This document shows positions 1-12,867 of a stretch of DNA of 64,000 nt, in pieces (positions within the stretch are counted from its first letter, which is position 1; each line of letters starts with the position of its first letter). A model generated the notes under the pieces. The model did no database searches, was not told the DNA's origin, and saw only the letters and a list, made by a program, of their open reading frames with translations. Source of the DNA: Epiperipatus broadwayi (Eukaryota > Onychophora > Udeonychophora > Euonychophora > Peripatidae); the NCBI GenBank assembly GCA_028023455.1, contig JAQFVV010000013.1:9514411-9578410 (forward strand), written 5' to 3'. A program made the position numbers and the translations under genes.

Positions 1-11
1 GAATAAACATT

Positions 12-190
12 CTATTTCTGTGCTGTAGCATAGAAATAGGTACCACAGATAAGTAAACAGACTATTTCTATGCTTAAGCATTGAAATAGAACATTATACA
101 GTGGCATGGCCACTTAAATGGCATATTTCTGTGCATTTGCATAGAAATTATACTCTCAAGCGGTTTCAACATGCTAAGAGTAGATTACAT
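12..190. repeat. cluster of short hairpins at the left edge
   Basis: Consecutive inverted repeats lie at 12-39 (CTATTTCTGTGCT with AGCATAGAAATAG, about 13 pairs and a 2-base loop), 62-89 (same design, with a G-T pair replaced by A-T), 100-114 (AGTGGC ATG GCCACT) and about 124-150 (TTTCTGTGCA with TGCATAGAAA). A weaker TACTCT/AGAGTA pair is near 150-180. Spacing is about 50-60 bases. The stems keep pairing while bases change, so this is more than chance AT symmetry. Function unknown; the cluster may continue off the window. Confidence 0.55.
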
Positions 191-399
191 TTTCTTTTTT
201 GAAAAACATTTTTACAAAATGATTAAAATTTGGGATTGCACAAGGAAGAAAATGCAATTGTGATGATTTTGCAGAACCATTAGGAAATTCAGGCTGCTGA
301 CATGAATAAACCACATTTGTTATTTTATTTATTGCAGTTAAATTATTAAATTGATTTTTAATTACAGTTTATTATTGTACTTATGTGTAATTTTGTTTT

Positions 400-400
<1 letters not shown>

Positions 401-452
<52 letters not shown>
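401..452. repeat. (ATA)n microsatellite
   Basis: About 17 perfect ATA/TAA units. It creates a spurious poly-tyrosine reading frame on the other strand. Confidence 0.95.
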
Positions 453-456
<4 letters not shown>

Positions 457-1077
457 AAATGTCTATTTTTAAAACTTGACAGGAATTTACAATCAATTTA
501 TTAATATTTTTAAACTTAACAAGTAGCACATATTTGGTAAAATAATATTGAAAAAAAAAAGAACTAATTGTACCTGAAAATGGATAATTAAAAAAAAACA
601 TGGCTGAAATTTGAGTTACAAGATAATACATAAGTATCTATTTTTATAGTTGTTTTTATGTTCAAATTCATTAATTAGTTCATTTATCTATCATCTTGCA
701 ATGCGTTTTACATATTATTCTCTTTTTAATTAATTAAAATGGCTCATGTTAATTAAAAATATGCATTCAAAAAATATTCAAAAACAATTTATTTTTTTAA
801 AATTTAAAATTATTTACAACTCTAAAAAAAAATGTAAAATCTCAAATCTAAGCAAAATATCAATTTTATTTTAAGATCTTTTGTGCTTGTTTTTATCAGA
901 TTTTTTAAAATTATTACTATTTTTTTAAAAGAAAAACTAAGTATATACACTCGTGATGAATTGTCACAATATATTAGTTATATGTATGTACATAATCTTG
1001 TAGAATAAATTTTTATATATTTCTATGATTTATGTATATTTTCATTTTATATATGTATGCCTACATGCTAGCATTGT

Positions 1078-1099
1078 TATCATCATCATCACCACCACC

Positions 1100-1171
<72 letters not shown>
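1078..1171. repeat. compound trinucleotide repeat (ATC)n(ACC)n(ATC)n(ATT)n
   Basis: A run of ATC, then ACC, then ATC, then ATT triplets in uninterrupted phase. The related blocks suggest one ancestral array diversified by point change and slippage. Confidence 0.95.
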
Positions 1172-1173
<2 letters not shown>

Positions 1174-3136
1174 ACATGACATTATCAATTTGAACTGGTA
1201 GTCAATAAATCTTGCTATATAACACTTGAAATAAGTCTTAATATGTCTTTATTCTTATTGGTTTTGTGACAAAGAAAAAGTGAGTACAGTATTACATTTA
1301 TATGCTCAGTTAATGGAAATATAGTCTGTTTATTATTGTACTTATATTATTATTAAGAAATATCTTTGAATTACAAGATTCATATATATATAACAATCAA
1401 AATTTATTGAAAATTTATTACTATAATATCCCCTCCTCCCAATAATTTCAGTTTCTATATCTGTAGTTGCACTTATACATGATTTTTAAAAAGATATTAA
1501 ATAAAAAAATTTACACAATAAATAAAAACAAACTTTTCATTTTTTAAATTCATTATGCAATTACCTAGTGCTAAAATTAAACTTATCACACACATGCAAA
1601 CTCTGAAAAATTAAATCAACAAATTTATTATCTGATTTTTAAATTTATAGATATTATGAATTAATAAAAACGCAGCTTATAATATTTTATACAATATATG
1701 CTAATTTTTATATAGATTAAAAATCTATATATAGCAGTAATTGAATCAATAATCTCTTTTTATTTATTGATCTCCCTTAATCATTTATTTCTTTATTTAA
1801 AATCTAGATCAACTTTTTTTATTATTATTTAGCAATTCTATGTAATTTATTTTAAAAATTGTAAGAATACTTTTCTTTTTATGATATTCCTCCACACTTA
1901 AAAAAGCTATTGGACTAAGATTAAAAAAATAAAACAGACAACTCTTCACAATTAGATTTATTAAGATATTAGTATTTATTGTTTTTTATCCAAATTTATT
2001 TTTAAATCTAATATATATAGTATATACATGTCAAAAACATGTATATACAACATGTGTTAAAACCAATAAAATATCATTTAACTCTATCATATGACTTTAG
2101 TTTACACATTGCTGTTATAGAAGCATAATTTTGCCCATCTGTATACCATTTACTGTAAGCTTTAATAAGCAATAATAGATACAAGATGATAATGCTTATC
2201 GTACCGGGTCGAACTTACTTATACATATATATAAGTTTTGGCCGGTTTCAAACTCCTTTATAATACATTTATAATTTTATAAATGTTACGTGAACGAACT
2301 GGCACATTCGAGCAAAATGGGAGATCTTATTGATAGACTAACTATCAACAATGGCCCACCTCGGCTGCTAGATTCAAACCCCATACTATCCAAGCACTTT
2401 ATTTGTTTTGGAGTAAACTCCAGGCGCCAGCTATCTATTCAGAAGAATAAACAACGTATTTGGTCAGTAGGCTCATAATCCAGCGCTTGAAACCATCCCA
2501 TAAACTAGCCCAGTCTAATTTTAATCAGTAATAAAATATAGAAAAAGAATTGATAAAAAGAATTGACCGACGAATAAAGTTTAATTTTAAAGACAATTTA
2601 TTAACTAACATTTACTAATGATAAACATTTTTATAAATCTATAAATAACACACACATTTTAAGTTAACATACTATGATATATTTTATGAAAGAGCAAAAA
2701 TAATCTTTGACATTTAAATTATCAAATATTCACAAACACGCACATCAAAAGTTCATTTTATGCATGCTTATAGATTTATATAATTTGAATCTTGAATTTT
2801 TACGAATTACGCTGTGGCTACTATGTATAAATGATAATCATAAAATGTTTACCTAGAATTTTTGGAACATGAATATTGCTTGTCGTTGGCTGATTCTCAT
2901 GGAGTATATCTAACCGGTTAGATTTTGATGTTTATTGAAGAGAGTTTATGCTAATCCGTTGGTTTTATTCTTTGAGACAGTTGAACATTTAACAGAGAAT
3001 TTCTGAGTTGTTATGCAGACATTATTTCACAGGCATGTTTTGATGATCTTGTTGGACAAAAAGGCTGAAGCATGAGCGTATATTTCCAAAAGCTGCTCAA
3101 CAATGCATTTTTGTTTCTGAATACATAATAGAAATT
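1172..3136. other. intron, no gene recognised
   Basis: AT-rich sequence (the stretch 453-1077 is the same). A slightly GC-richer island at about 2190-2500 holds a 62-codon frame without recognisable motifs, which I do not call. No exon, RNA gene or named repeat recognised. Confidence 0.6.
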
Positions 3137-3795
3137 GTTATCTGAATGGAAACAAGACTGTCACTGCAAAACTAGACTGAAAAAACTCTCTCAATTAATT
3201 GTCCGATAAAAAAAAATCTATTTATACCTGCGACGTGTTGTCCGTGTAATATCCTCCAGCAAATATCTGTTGTCGAATTCCATTGGTAATTAATCCTATG
3301 ACGTGTTTTTGACGATTGTTTAATTAGTAGTAGCTATTTCAAAACGTGTTGTTTTTATATCTTTAGTAGCCCACCACTGTGTTTTTAAATATATTTCATT
3401 TCAATATTTATTTTCATGTGTTTTTCAATACGATTTTAACACGCATTTATTATATCCCTTTTTAACAGCTTACATTTATTTACATTCGCACGCACATATA
3501 TATTTTACTATTCTAAAATCAAAAATAGTTTTAAGATTATTTTTCTTCTTTAATTTAAATGAAGAGATTTATATATTTTTTTAAACCTTTTAAATTGTAT
3601 TTCAACTAATAATAATAAACGTCTTTACTTCCTTTTTATAAAATCTTCAGTTTAACTTTAAGAAAACCCCCTTCCCACTTTAAATCAATGATTTTTCAAC
3701 TTTTATTTCAAACTCTTTTGAGAAAGATTTTTTTGTTTTAATAATTTTTTTACGACAAAATTATTTTATATACATGTGCCAATTTGGCCTTGGCA
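3137..3795. repeat. interspersed repeat, copy 1 of 2 in the window
   Basis: This block is clearly homologous to 48671-49316 in the same orientation. Shared landmarks are GTTATCTGAAYGGAAACAAG at the start, TAATTAATCCTATGACGTGT in the middle and TTGGCCTTGGCA at the end. The second copy lies inside a Penelope-like element, so the family is mobile. No coding capacity, TIR or target duplication is evident, so class is unknown; a non-autonomous element or an LTR fragment are both possible. Confidence 0.75.
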
Positions 3796-4549
3796 TATTA
3801 TTAAATCCTTGACCTGTGTTGATCTATCCTATGCTGTATTATCATCTTGGATCTATTATTACTTACTAAAGCTTACAGAAATTAACATAGACATGTGTAA
3901 AAACATATATTGTATGTAAATTTGCATGCTAAATAAAATACACATTTTATATGACTCATTATTATTGCAAATTTTAGAATTTGCAACAATAATAGGATCA
4001 CATGTTGTGGATATGGAGTGTGTGTGTGGGGGGGGTATGTATGAAAAGTAGTAAGTGTAATTCTGTTATTTGCTACTAAAAATTTTATTCATACTGCAAA
4101 TTTATGATTAAATTTTATTTCTGATGGTGAATTTTAAAGCTTTAAATTATCCATAATACTGTTTTCTTTATAAAATATGGAATACTGACTAATTTTACAT
4201 AAAAATGGTAATAGACAATTTAAATAAAACTTATTTGCATCAACAAACTAGTTTTTCACTTTTTGTAGGAATCTTTTTAGGATGTTTATTTCTAATTATT
4301 ATATAGCATAAATATTACTTCAGTACATGATATTTGGAATAATTATTGTATTGAAATTATATAATAATATCAATCAGCCCATCATTTGAATTTTTATTTT
4401 ACACAATATGTAACAAAACAAGAGTTACTCTTTTTTCTCATGCCATTTATAGCATGCTTGAGTAATACTATCTTCTAAACACAAAAAGTTGCTTTGGTAA
4501 TTAAACAATTAATAAATTTAAAAAAAAAAAAAATGACAAAAGACTTTAC
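3796..4549. other. intron downstream of the 4550-4810 dynein exon
   Basis: AT-rich; a GTGTGTGTGTGGGGGGGGG tract lies at about 4018-4036. No gene recognised. The following exon of the dynein gene must lie at or beyond the left edge of the window. Confidence 0.6.
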
Positions 4550-4810
4550 CTCTTCAATAACAAGTTCTTTAGTAGCTGCCACTGAAATCTCATTTATTGC
4601 ATCTGCATACTGATCAATCTCCATGCTGATAATAACTTCTAATGTAAAATCATTTGATTCATGATCAAACTCCTGATGCAGGATGTCACATATTTTAGCC
4701 CAATGACGGGGTCTCAGTGCAGGATTCTTCATATCTTCGATTAAGGGTAATGACTGTTTAAATTGCACAATTTGTTTTTTAGATGTTTCCACAACTTCCC
4801 AACCTTTTTC
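4550..4810 (-). CDS. DNAH2-like: axonemal dynein heavy chain exon with the NPALR-RHW linker motif
   Basis: This minus-strand exon encodes 87 residues, from EKGWEVVETSKK to ATKELVIEE. It contains the hallmark of the dynein linker (DHC_N2): SLPLIEDMKNPALRPRHW at about residues 18-35, then FTLEVIISMEIDQYADAINEIS and ATKEL. The phrase MDQ...EIS..ATKEL.IE, together with MES..HG in the preceding exon, is why I favour DNAH2 (the one-beta chain of inner-arm dynein f/I1; Drosophila kl-2 is the likely counterpart). Acceptor TTTAG precedes 4810 and donor GAG|GTAAAG follows 4550; phase 0 at both ends. Reading begins before the GTG at 4792 because the exon runs to the splice site. Downstream exons (AAA domains) lie beyond position 1. 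Confidence 0.9.
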
Positions 4811-5263
4811 CTAAATTTTAATAATAAAATTTTCATCAATTAAAATATAATACTGAGATCAAACTGCAATAACAAAATTAGAGTAAAATTTAATTATCTG
4901 ATATTTTTTTAGTTTAAAAAAATTAAATTATTATAAAGTGATAAATATTCAGAAAATATATAATAAATGCTATAACGCAATATAAAATGTCTTCTCCTTG
5001 AATAAAGTCAGATGTTTTTATTAATAGAAAACCATGTACTTAAAAAAAAGTCTTTGTCAGCTAACTTAAACATTTTCTCTTCTAAAAATTTACTATGTCA
5101 CTGTAAAAGATCTTAAATTTAAGAAATAAAAAGCAAAAATGTATGACAGAAATTTTCAGAAGCAAATACACAATAAAAGATAAAAAGTTCAAATCCTCAT
5201 TATTCCCTTCCAATATCAGTCTGTTTCTTTAGTTTCAATACATGGTTCTTTTATCATAGATAT

Positions 5264-8064
5264 TGTAATGGTCAGAAAACGTGTGACTCATAAACATAGT
5301 GCAGAATTCGACCACCATACAGAACAGCAGCACCATCGAGAAGCGAAGCCACCCATGGTACTGAGTTCGAACATAGTTTATCGGTTCCACAATACAATCC
5401 ATGAAACAACGCATCTGATGTGACATTAGTAAATATTTCCTTAGGCACGGTGGTCAGGGATATGCAAGAGACTCATGATTTTATTCTCGAGTTAGCCAAT
5501 AATCAAACTAATATTAATTAAACATTCATATTTACATAATCGAGGAAATAGTATATAGAATGGGTATCGAATGAATGAAACGTAACTGCAGACGTATAGT
5601 TTAAAATTATTTATTAATACATCATTATTTTATATTGAGGATTTCAGTAGCGGTATTTCCGATACTGTAATGTTTACAAAAGGAATACATTTATTTGAAG
5701 GCGTAATCTAGCTACCTAAAATTCTCGAATAAGTATTTCTAATGCATGCCTTGGGGAATTTATACCTTTGCAATGCAAGAGTCTAAAGTAAGATTTAAGA
5801 GTAGCGGCGGACATATATTTATTTAATTAAAATATTTATCTTATGACTAAGGGCAAACATTTATTTGAGAGTGAATTATGAAGATAATGCAGAGGCGGAG
5901 TGATATATAGAATAATAAAACTAAGTAAAGGAACACGTGGTACGCTTTAGAAAGGTGATATGGAATGGCAGTATATTGAAACTGCAATGCCGTGAATGAG
6001 TTTATAAAACTGTCAGGCTGGTCTCTGCTGCGGCCCGATGAAGTAAGGTGTCACATAAGCATAACCAGGGACAAGCGGTACGTGTCGCAATTTGCCAGCT
6101 GGCTGCATGACAGGTCAAATCCTACGGGAGCATTTATTATGTCCGCTTGTGCAGGACGACGGGGGTTAATTTCAACCCTGAAGAATCCGGAATATTTATG
6201 GTGGAATAGATCATCGCATCTCTAAAACATAACACATGTATACTGTATAAACGATTATGATGAGATTTCAACAGATTTCTAACTCGGTCCTACATTATCA
6301 ACATTTATTAAAGAACGTTGGGACTCTCAAAGAAATGTAATTTTCTGGAATTATTCATGATGATTTAGTAAATACACAACATATATATAAATTGGGAATT
6401 ATTATAACTAATACGTCAGCCATTTGCAAAGTAGTAGACCCTGCATTACAATAAATGATGCACTGAATGCGTGTCAATTTATATGAAAGTAAAATTATTT
6501 AAGAAAGTAAATATTAATGAAAATTGGACACGCATTCATTGTTTTAAGCGATCATAGATTTAAACTTTGAAATTTGAGACAATTATGAGCATGCAATAAT
6601 TAAATAATAACTATAGATAAAAATGTAGATTATAGAAATACACACCCAAGAAAGCTAGAGTGAGGTAAGCTAGATTATTAGAGAAATTTACACATTAAGT
6701 TAATTATTCAGTTTTAGTTATACATATGGTAGTTTTTACATTTTATAATTTAGATAAGTAGTATGAAGAAGAGCTATAGCATATTATGAGAGTACTCTAG
6801 AGTTTGAACACAGACAGGTACCTGTTTTATAAGAAGTTTTCTGATTCCATTAGTTTAGCAGAAAAAAAGTTCACGAGTGGCAATTCTTTCTTGTATTTAG
6901 ATATTCATTTAATTTCATGGCAGCAGCAGCTTTCTCATTCATTTCAGGCAGCAGATCTTCATAGTGAATTTATGACGGGCAATGGAAAGTTCAGCATCCG
7001 ATAGGCCATCTCCCGATGGAGAATAATCTAGGTGCTTTACTCGGTCATACCTTGGCAGGAACAAATTATTTTTATATTTTTGGAGACTCTCAGTGATCGA
7101 GAGCAAAGCTAAAGTTTAAGTGAATGTCTCCAGCAAGTCTCAGATGGCCTCTTTTCTTATCTTGATCTTTCACATTTTTGTTAAGATATTTTTAGGTTCT
7201 ACTTAATCTGCCCTGAGGATAATCAATGCATTTAGTTGGTTTTTAATTAAAGAAAGCTGCCATTCTATTGTTTACATTTTACATTTACTAATTACATTTT
7301 TGGATAATTTTTCTTTAATTAATCTATTATCTATCACTGACCGATGCTTTTAAATTTCAAAAACAAAAAGGGAACATAAGATTATTTTAACTTTTAATTA
7401 AATATTACATCAGATATTTTTAGAATTATTATTAAATAAAATTTAAACAAAGCAATAAATATGAACTTTATAATCCAAAATAAATGATTAAAATTATACA
7501 AAATTATATAACTAAAAGAAATCTAAATTATATTATTTTATCCCTATTTATTGCGTTTAATTAAATATTACATCAGATATTTTTAGAATTATTATTAAAT
7601 AAAATTTAAACAAAGCAATAAATACGAACTTTATAATCCAAAATAAATGATTAAAATTATACAAAATTATATAACTAAAAGAAATCTAAATTATATTATT
7701 TTATCCCTATTTATTGCGTTTAATTAAATATTACATCAGATATTTTTAGAATTATTATTAAATAAAATTTAAACAAAGCAATAAATACGAACTTTATAAT
7801 CCAAAATAAATGATTAAAATTATACAAAATTATATAACTAAAAGAAATCTAAATTATATTATTTTATCCCTATTTATTGCGTTTAATTTGAGATCGAAAT
7901 GTGTGCGTGTTTATGCTGAATTCTACATATATTTATACATTTTTAATATTGTTACACACACAATTCGATATCAAAAAGTTTAAATTTGGGCGGGATAGAC
8001 CGGTCAGTGAGAGACGACAGAAAAAGGTGAAACTTAAGATTCGAATACTAATCTTACTGTTTCA
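5264..8064 (-). repeat. 3' LTR of the outer Ty3 element (2.8 kb)
   Basis: The repeat begins TGTAATGG and ends TTTCA on the plus strand, so it has TG...CA ends. It is near-identical to 20637-23123 apart from a 163-bp segment present three times here and once there. Many differences by eye are TG or CA here where the other copy has CG (for example near 5340, 5400 and 5990). It contains a conserved inverted repeat, TGAATGCGTGTC at 6464-6475 and its complement at 6527-6538. Small reading frames within it are unsupported. Confidence 0.88.
7398..7886. repeat. three tandem copies of a 163-bp LTR segment
   Basis: The segment starting TTAAATATTACATCAGATAT begins at 7398, 7561 and 7724 with almost no differences between units. 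The partner LTR (near 22780) and the solo LTR (near 32520) each have one unit, so the expansion is specific to this copy and recent. Confidence 0.92.
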
Positions 8065-8079
8065 TTTCCCCGTACTTCC
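8065..8079 (-). promoter_or_regulatory. probable polypurine tract of the outer element
   Basis: Read on the minus strand, GGAAGTACGGGGAAA directly abuts the start of the 3' LTR (TGAAACAG). Position and purine content fit a plus-strand primer; one C and one T interrupt it. Confidence 0.5.
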
Positions 8080-8536
8080 CGTGAACAATTAAGGAAGGAC
8101 AAAAGGAGGCAAGAAAGAGAAAATTTTTTTTATACATTATATAATTTAAATACGAAAACATTATTATTGTTTGTACAGATATATTGAAATATAGAAAGCA
8201 GAGATTACATGAGGCAACGAACAATTTATATACCCGGATCTAGAATTTATAGTTTAATTAAAATGGCCTAATTTGGCCGTGTCTGGTTAAAATCATAGTA
8301 ATAATTAGTTAAACTGAATGTATATATATAAAAAATTCTTAGAATAGGATTAGTTAGTATAATATAAAAAAATTTTTAAGAGTAATAGTAATTAAAACAA
8401 TAATATATATATATAATAAAATTTCTATCTAAAACCCTACTTGACTAAAGTACAATCCATTCAACCAGGTTCATTATATCCAAGTTCATTTTAATATTTT
8501 CATATATGTTTAATCCATCCTAAGAGTCTAATATTT

Positions 8537-8734
8537 TTACAACCCCGGGTCATGTGGATAATACCGACATGGTTTGAGATTACGGGCATTGTATGTCCCT
8601 TTTATGGTATCTCCATCTTTTAATAAATATGCATTTGGGCCACATGTGCGATCAATTATAAAGGGTCCCTGGTACAAAGGAAAGAACTTTTTATATATTC
8701 TTTTATCTCGGTTACTTAGTTGAGAGTTCCATAC
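8537..8734 (-). pseudogene. integrase C-terminal fragment of the outer Ty3 element
   Basis: The minus-strand frame from 8734 to the TAA at 8537-8539 encodes the last part of a Ty3 integrase. The visible module is KKFFPLYQGPFIIDRTCGPN followed by AYLLKD, GTYNARNLKP, the conserved GPF/GPY-like C-terminal region of many gypsy integrases. The same frame stays open upstream to 8809, but that part lies in the nested LTR and is not integrase. The break at 8734/8735 coincides exactly with the nested LTR boundary and the ATAC duplication; the upstream portion resumes at 16373. Confidence 0.85.
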
Positions 8735-11339
8735 TGAAGCAGTCGGATCTGAGTTCGATCCTAGCTTCATGTTATTTACCCTAATACTAACCTTAAATTT
8801 CCGATGCAATGGGGCTTTATAAGTTCAATCCATGCTAATTTCCATAATAAATAATTTATTTCAAATGCGTATTAAAATTAATTAGTTTAGCTTAAAATTG
8901 ATCAATTCTCTAAATAAATTCATGAGAAAATATTCATGAATTTATATATATTAAATTGCGTGGATTGTGCGTATATACTTGTAAATATTAAAAATATATA
9001 ATTGTTCGAAAGTTTCATTGCGTCGGGAATACTTGTTTTTTTTTAATTTTAAATAATTTGTTAAAGTGTTGTTGATTAAAAACTACATTCTTTCGATAAG
9101 CTCTCAAATTCTCAAAAACAACAGTAAAGTTTTATTAATTGGAAAAAGATAAGAATTCAATTTCTAATTAAAATCATTTCAGATTTTAAGAATTCATTTT
9201 CTAATTAGGAAAGGAATTCAAAAATTAGTTTGAAAGCCTTATCGAGGGAATGTATTTGAAAACAACTAATTGATAATAAAATGAGCGCTAGCCTTAAGGC
9301 ATCTGGACAAGATATATAGCCCTGAAAAGTCAGGAGAAGGGACTAGTTTTGGTTGTAGAGTAGTGCAGTGAACTCTGTGTGTATAAAAATTGTATTTCAT
9401 CATGATAGAGGGCTAGAACATCAGGGATCTGGCTACGGTTCCTAAAGTCCCGAGGAATCTTCACTGGAGCTGCTGAACCGTTTTCCGGATCGATCATTCT
9501 GCTAAAATAATGAAAGCTACTAAAATACTACTCCAGTAGTTAACCAATGATGCCTACGTTTCAACAACTTGGAGGAGTAACTTAAGGACAAGCACGGAAT
9601 GGTAATATGAACGTTAAACTTTCTGGCCAGTTCGAACTTTATTTTATACTCCTTCTTTTTAAGAGCTCTTTTATTCTTTAATGTAAATCTTTGTAACACC
9701 TTTTAGTTATAAAATGCTACTGTAAATCTATAGCGTAATTCTTTAGATCTCTAGTCTTTAAACTTTTTCTTTTCTTACCTGGCGGTTCGTTTAATATATA
9801 TATATGTTAGTGTGCTTTATTAATGTCGTATTTAAAAATTATATGCCAATAATCTTTCGACTCGATGAGCCCTTTGATTCCATTTGCCTCACGCAAATAA
9901 TATAACATTAATTTCAAATAGTAATTCTCGCCCATTAGAGCTAAATTTATAAGTTCTATTAGTCATCGAGTCAAAGGAAAATATTACATGTTTACTATTT
10001 TTTTCTTACCTTTAGCTATTAATAAATTATTAGCTCAATGTTTCACCTATGTCCCCAGCTCCTATCTACGTTATAAGTATATATATATGTATTCAAATAA
10101 TGTTAAAATATTGATTTTCTTGTTCCACTAATATTTATTTATTCGAATATAATCTTAAAGGTCTTTATTGCAAAAAGGGTCGATAAAGGGTTAAATGTAT
10201 TTTAATTCCACTTTTGTTATTTTATATTAATATTCAGGAAGGGCACGATATTAGGGCATAATTAATATAGTTTATAAATGTTTTAAAATAGTTCGATAAA
10301 AGCTCGTTTGACTTTAATTAATTGGTCAAGTCATCACGTAGAGCATTCTACATGGGTTTTATTTTTCAACGATGACTATCAAGTCATCATCATCAAATGT
10401 TGCTGACGTAGGGCCATCTTCCGCTCCGTTAGGCTGGTCGGTGATCATATTCTCTTATTTAAATTTCTCGAGGAAGAAAGTACTTCCTTTCCGATTCATT
10501 AGTCAAAGGGCGTAAGACTTGCCAAATGCAAGCCGCCATAGGACTTCGATCATCGACTAGCGATCATCTTTCAATTTTACTCTCTGCCTTGTAATTCGTC
10601 AGTACCATTGCATCTTTGTTCCGGTAAAACCCGCTCCGTGCTCGTAATTCGTGATGGAGTGATTTAAATTAAAGTCGAACCAATTCTCAAATATATTTAG
10701 TTTAAATCAGTTTTCAAATCAAGATTAAAGTTATGCCTTAAAATACGTTTTGCTCTTCATGAATAGATTTCCGAATGTGAAAATAAATCTCACATTCCAC
10801 CGTAATAAAATTAGAACAATCATTTCCGTTCTTAATGAATACCTTTATCTGCCTTTATATTTCTCGTTGGGGGCATAGACATAGAATCCCATGTTGTGTA
10901 ATACTTGTTGGCATATGATAAGGACCGCCACTCTTATTATATTTATAAATTCTTTTAAAGACTAGAGGTAACTAATGCAATCTATATTTTATTGAACAAA
11001 ACAAATTATTATTATTATTAAATATTTTCTAACATACTTGGTTTCTTAGTTCATCATTCTTTTTATAATTATTTAAATGTTAATACCCGCTGTCTGTGTT
11101 GGCAACCCGAACATACATATGATTTGATTTAAAAAGTATTCAAAGTAATTAATTATTAGATATTCGTGTCAGTGCAAGGGTCTCTAGTCCTCACCAACCG
11201 TTGAACTAGTTCTTGGCGCATAGCACTGTGCCGTCGATTTCTGCTATCTGAGCTGTTGAGTTGGGTTTGAATTCAGTTTTGGTTAAGCTGAGTTTGAATC
11301 CGATTTGACTTGCGGTGGTGGTGGTTTTCGACCGGTACA
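8735..11339 (+). repeat. 5' LTR of the nested element (2,605 bp)
   Basis: TG...CA ends and near identity to 13766-16372. It carries an internal inverted repeat, CGACTCGATGA near 9859 with TCATCGAGTC near 9962. No coding region recognised in either LTR. Confidence 0.9.
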
Positions 11340-11357
11340 TGGTTATGTTTTTGGCTG
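11340..11357 (+). promoter_or_regulatory. candidate primer-binding site of the nested element
   Basis: TGGTTATGTTTTTGGCTG directly follows the CA end of the 5' LTR. TGG pairs with the CCA tail common to tRNAs; the primer tRNA was not identified. Support is mainly positional. Confidence 0.4.
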
Positions 11358-12867
11358 CCCAATCGTTGTGGCTCGACTTAATAAACCCCACACATGCCCT
11401 GGAGATTAGAATTGTGATTTTAGTTACTCAGTTAATTGAAATCCCAATAAAGTAAATGTTTCTGTAGAGTGATATTTTTTTTAAAAAAAAAGTGTTATAT
11501 ATATACTGAAATGATTTAATAAATTAAAATATCATTTTCTAATTCTTTCTTATAAAAATGTTTTCAAGATTATTTTTTTTAAATGTTCGTTCAGTAAAAG
11601 ATTCGTTAGTTAAAATAATTATTCATATGTATAGATATTAATTATACGTGTACTATATCAGTATATATATATATTATACGTTTGTGTTATACGCGTTCGT
11701 GACAATAGGAAAAATATCGTTAGCAAAGTAGTAAGAGTCCATAGATCAAAGCATTGGGGTAAAATAAATGAAATATTTTGTCTTTGCCATAAATGAAATG
11801 TTTTGTCTGTGTCAAAATTAATTTGTTTATCTCAGTTGTTATAAATAAAAATATCTAATATGATATCATAAAAGTCTTAATTTCAAAGTATTGCTTGCTA
11901 GCACATATATTTAATGTTCACTCCGTATTCTTTCTTAGTAGCCTCAAAGTAGGCGAAGACCTTCAAACTGGGAATTATCTGTCAAGCGGTCCGATGCAGT
12001 GTGACATTACGCTTCAATGACAATAGTTTCTAGAGTAACCTCAAAGCAGGTGAAGACCCTTTGTGTACACCAAGCAGCCAGATGCAGTTGGCAAAATGCT
12101 TAAATGGTTTGCACGCTTTCATGCTAGCAAGATTTAGAATAATATCACCAATAAAAGTTGCTTGTAATATTAATTTTGACATTTCTTTGTGTGTGAAAGC
12201 CTCATGCTTAGTAATATTTAAACTCCTATATTTAAACTCAGGTCAGGAACGCGTTATCTTTATTCATTAATAAATATTCATCATCAATTCAATTGTTTTA
12301 TCAAAAGTTAAGTCAATCATATGTGGTTTGGGGGTCAATGGGTTATATCACATGCCCTATTGATTTCATTTTGCTCACTGGCGCCCATATAAATAAATTT
12401 GTCAGCAAATTTGATTGTCAGCACAGTAGTGGGTCAATCGCCATAATAAAAAAACCAAGTGTGTTCAATACAGAATGATTTGTTGTATCTGCTAATACAT
12501 AATATTTGTATATCACTGTATAGTTTTTTTTTTCAGACATGGGAGAACAGAACAGTTGAACAAAGGGAAAGTGAATAATGTTTTTTTTTCTTATCTTTAT
12601 ATTTTTGAATACATGTCTCACTCAAACAGTTAAAATAAAGAGCTAACCAAGAAAACGTAGGTAAACAAAAAAAAAAAGACAGATTACATAGATTGGGGAA
12701 ATAATATGAAGCAGCTAGTGAAGATTAGGACAATGGACCTGTAGTCAGAGACCTAGTTAAAATTACTGAAGAAAAAAAATATTTTTAAGCATACAGAGAG
12801 TACTATAAGTTGATCTGCAGTGTTCATTATATTGATTGTTTATTACATTATTTTCGTATTTTCAAAA
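11358..12867 (+). other. nested element leader, non-coding
   Basis: No credible gene. Two diverged direct repeats of roughly 95 bp start near 11940 and 12035 (shared CCTCAAAGYAGGYGAAGACC and CAGATGCAGT-like landmarks). Otherwise AT-rich. Confidence 0.55.

Noticed and set aside
362-631. Minus-strand ORF with a long tyrosine run
   Set aside because: It is produced by the (ATA)n microsatellite and AT-rich flanks.
2290-2478. 62-codon plus-strand ORF and a tRNA B-box-like GATTCAAACCCC near 2371
   Set aside because: No A box at suitable distance, no cloverleaf and no protein motif.
5259-5263. Five-base GATAT/ATATC flanks of the outer element as a longer target duplication
   Set aside because: They are inverted, not direct, beyond the four bases ATAT; only the 4-bp duplication is claimed, and cautiously.
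5235-5426. ORF repeated at 20560-20799 (both begin MSHQMRCF)
   Set aside because: It recurs only because both loci are the same LTR; no start context, motif or selection signal beyond overall LTR identity.
8735-8809. N-terminal extension of the integrase C-terminal frame
   Set aside because: These bases belong to the nested LTR; the resemblance to an integrase linker is accidental.
11206-11391. Minus-strand ORF also present at 16238-16501
   Set aside because: It lies in the end of the nested LTR, antisense to the element, and continues into unrelated flanks in each copy.
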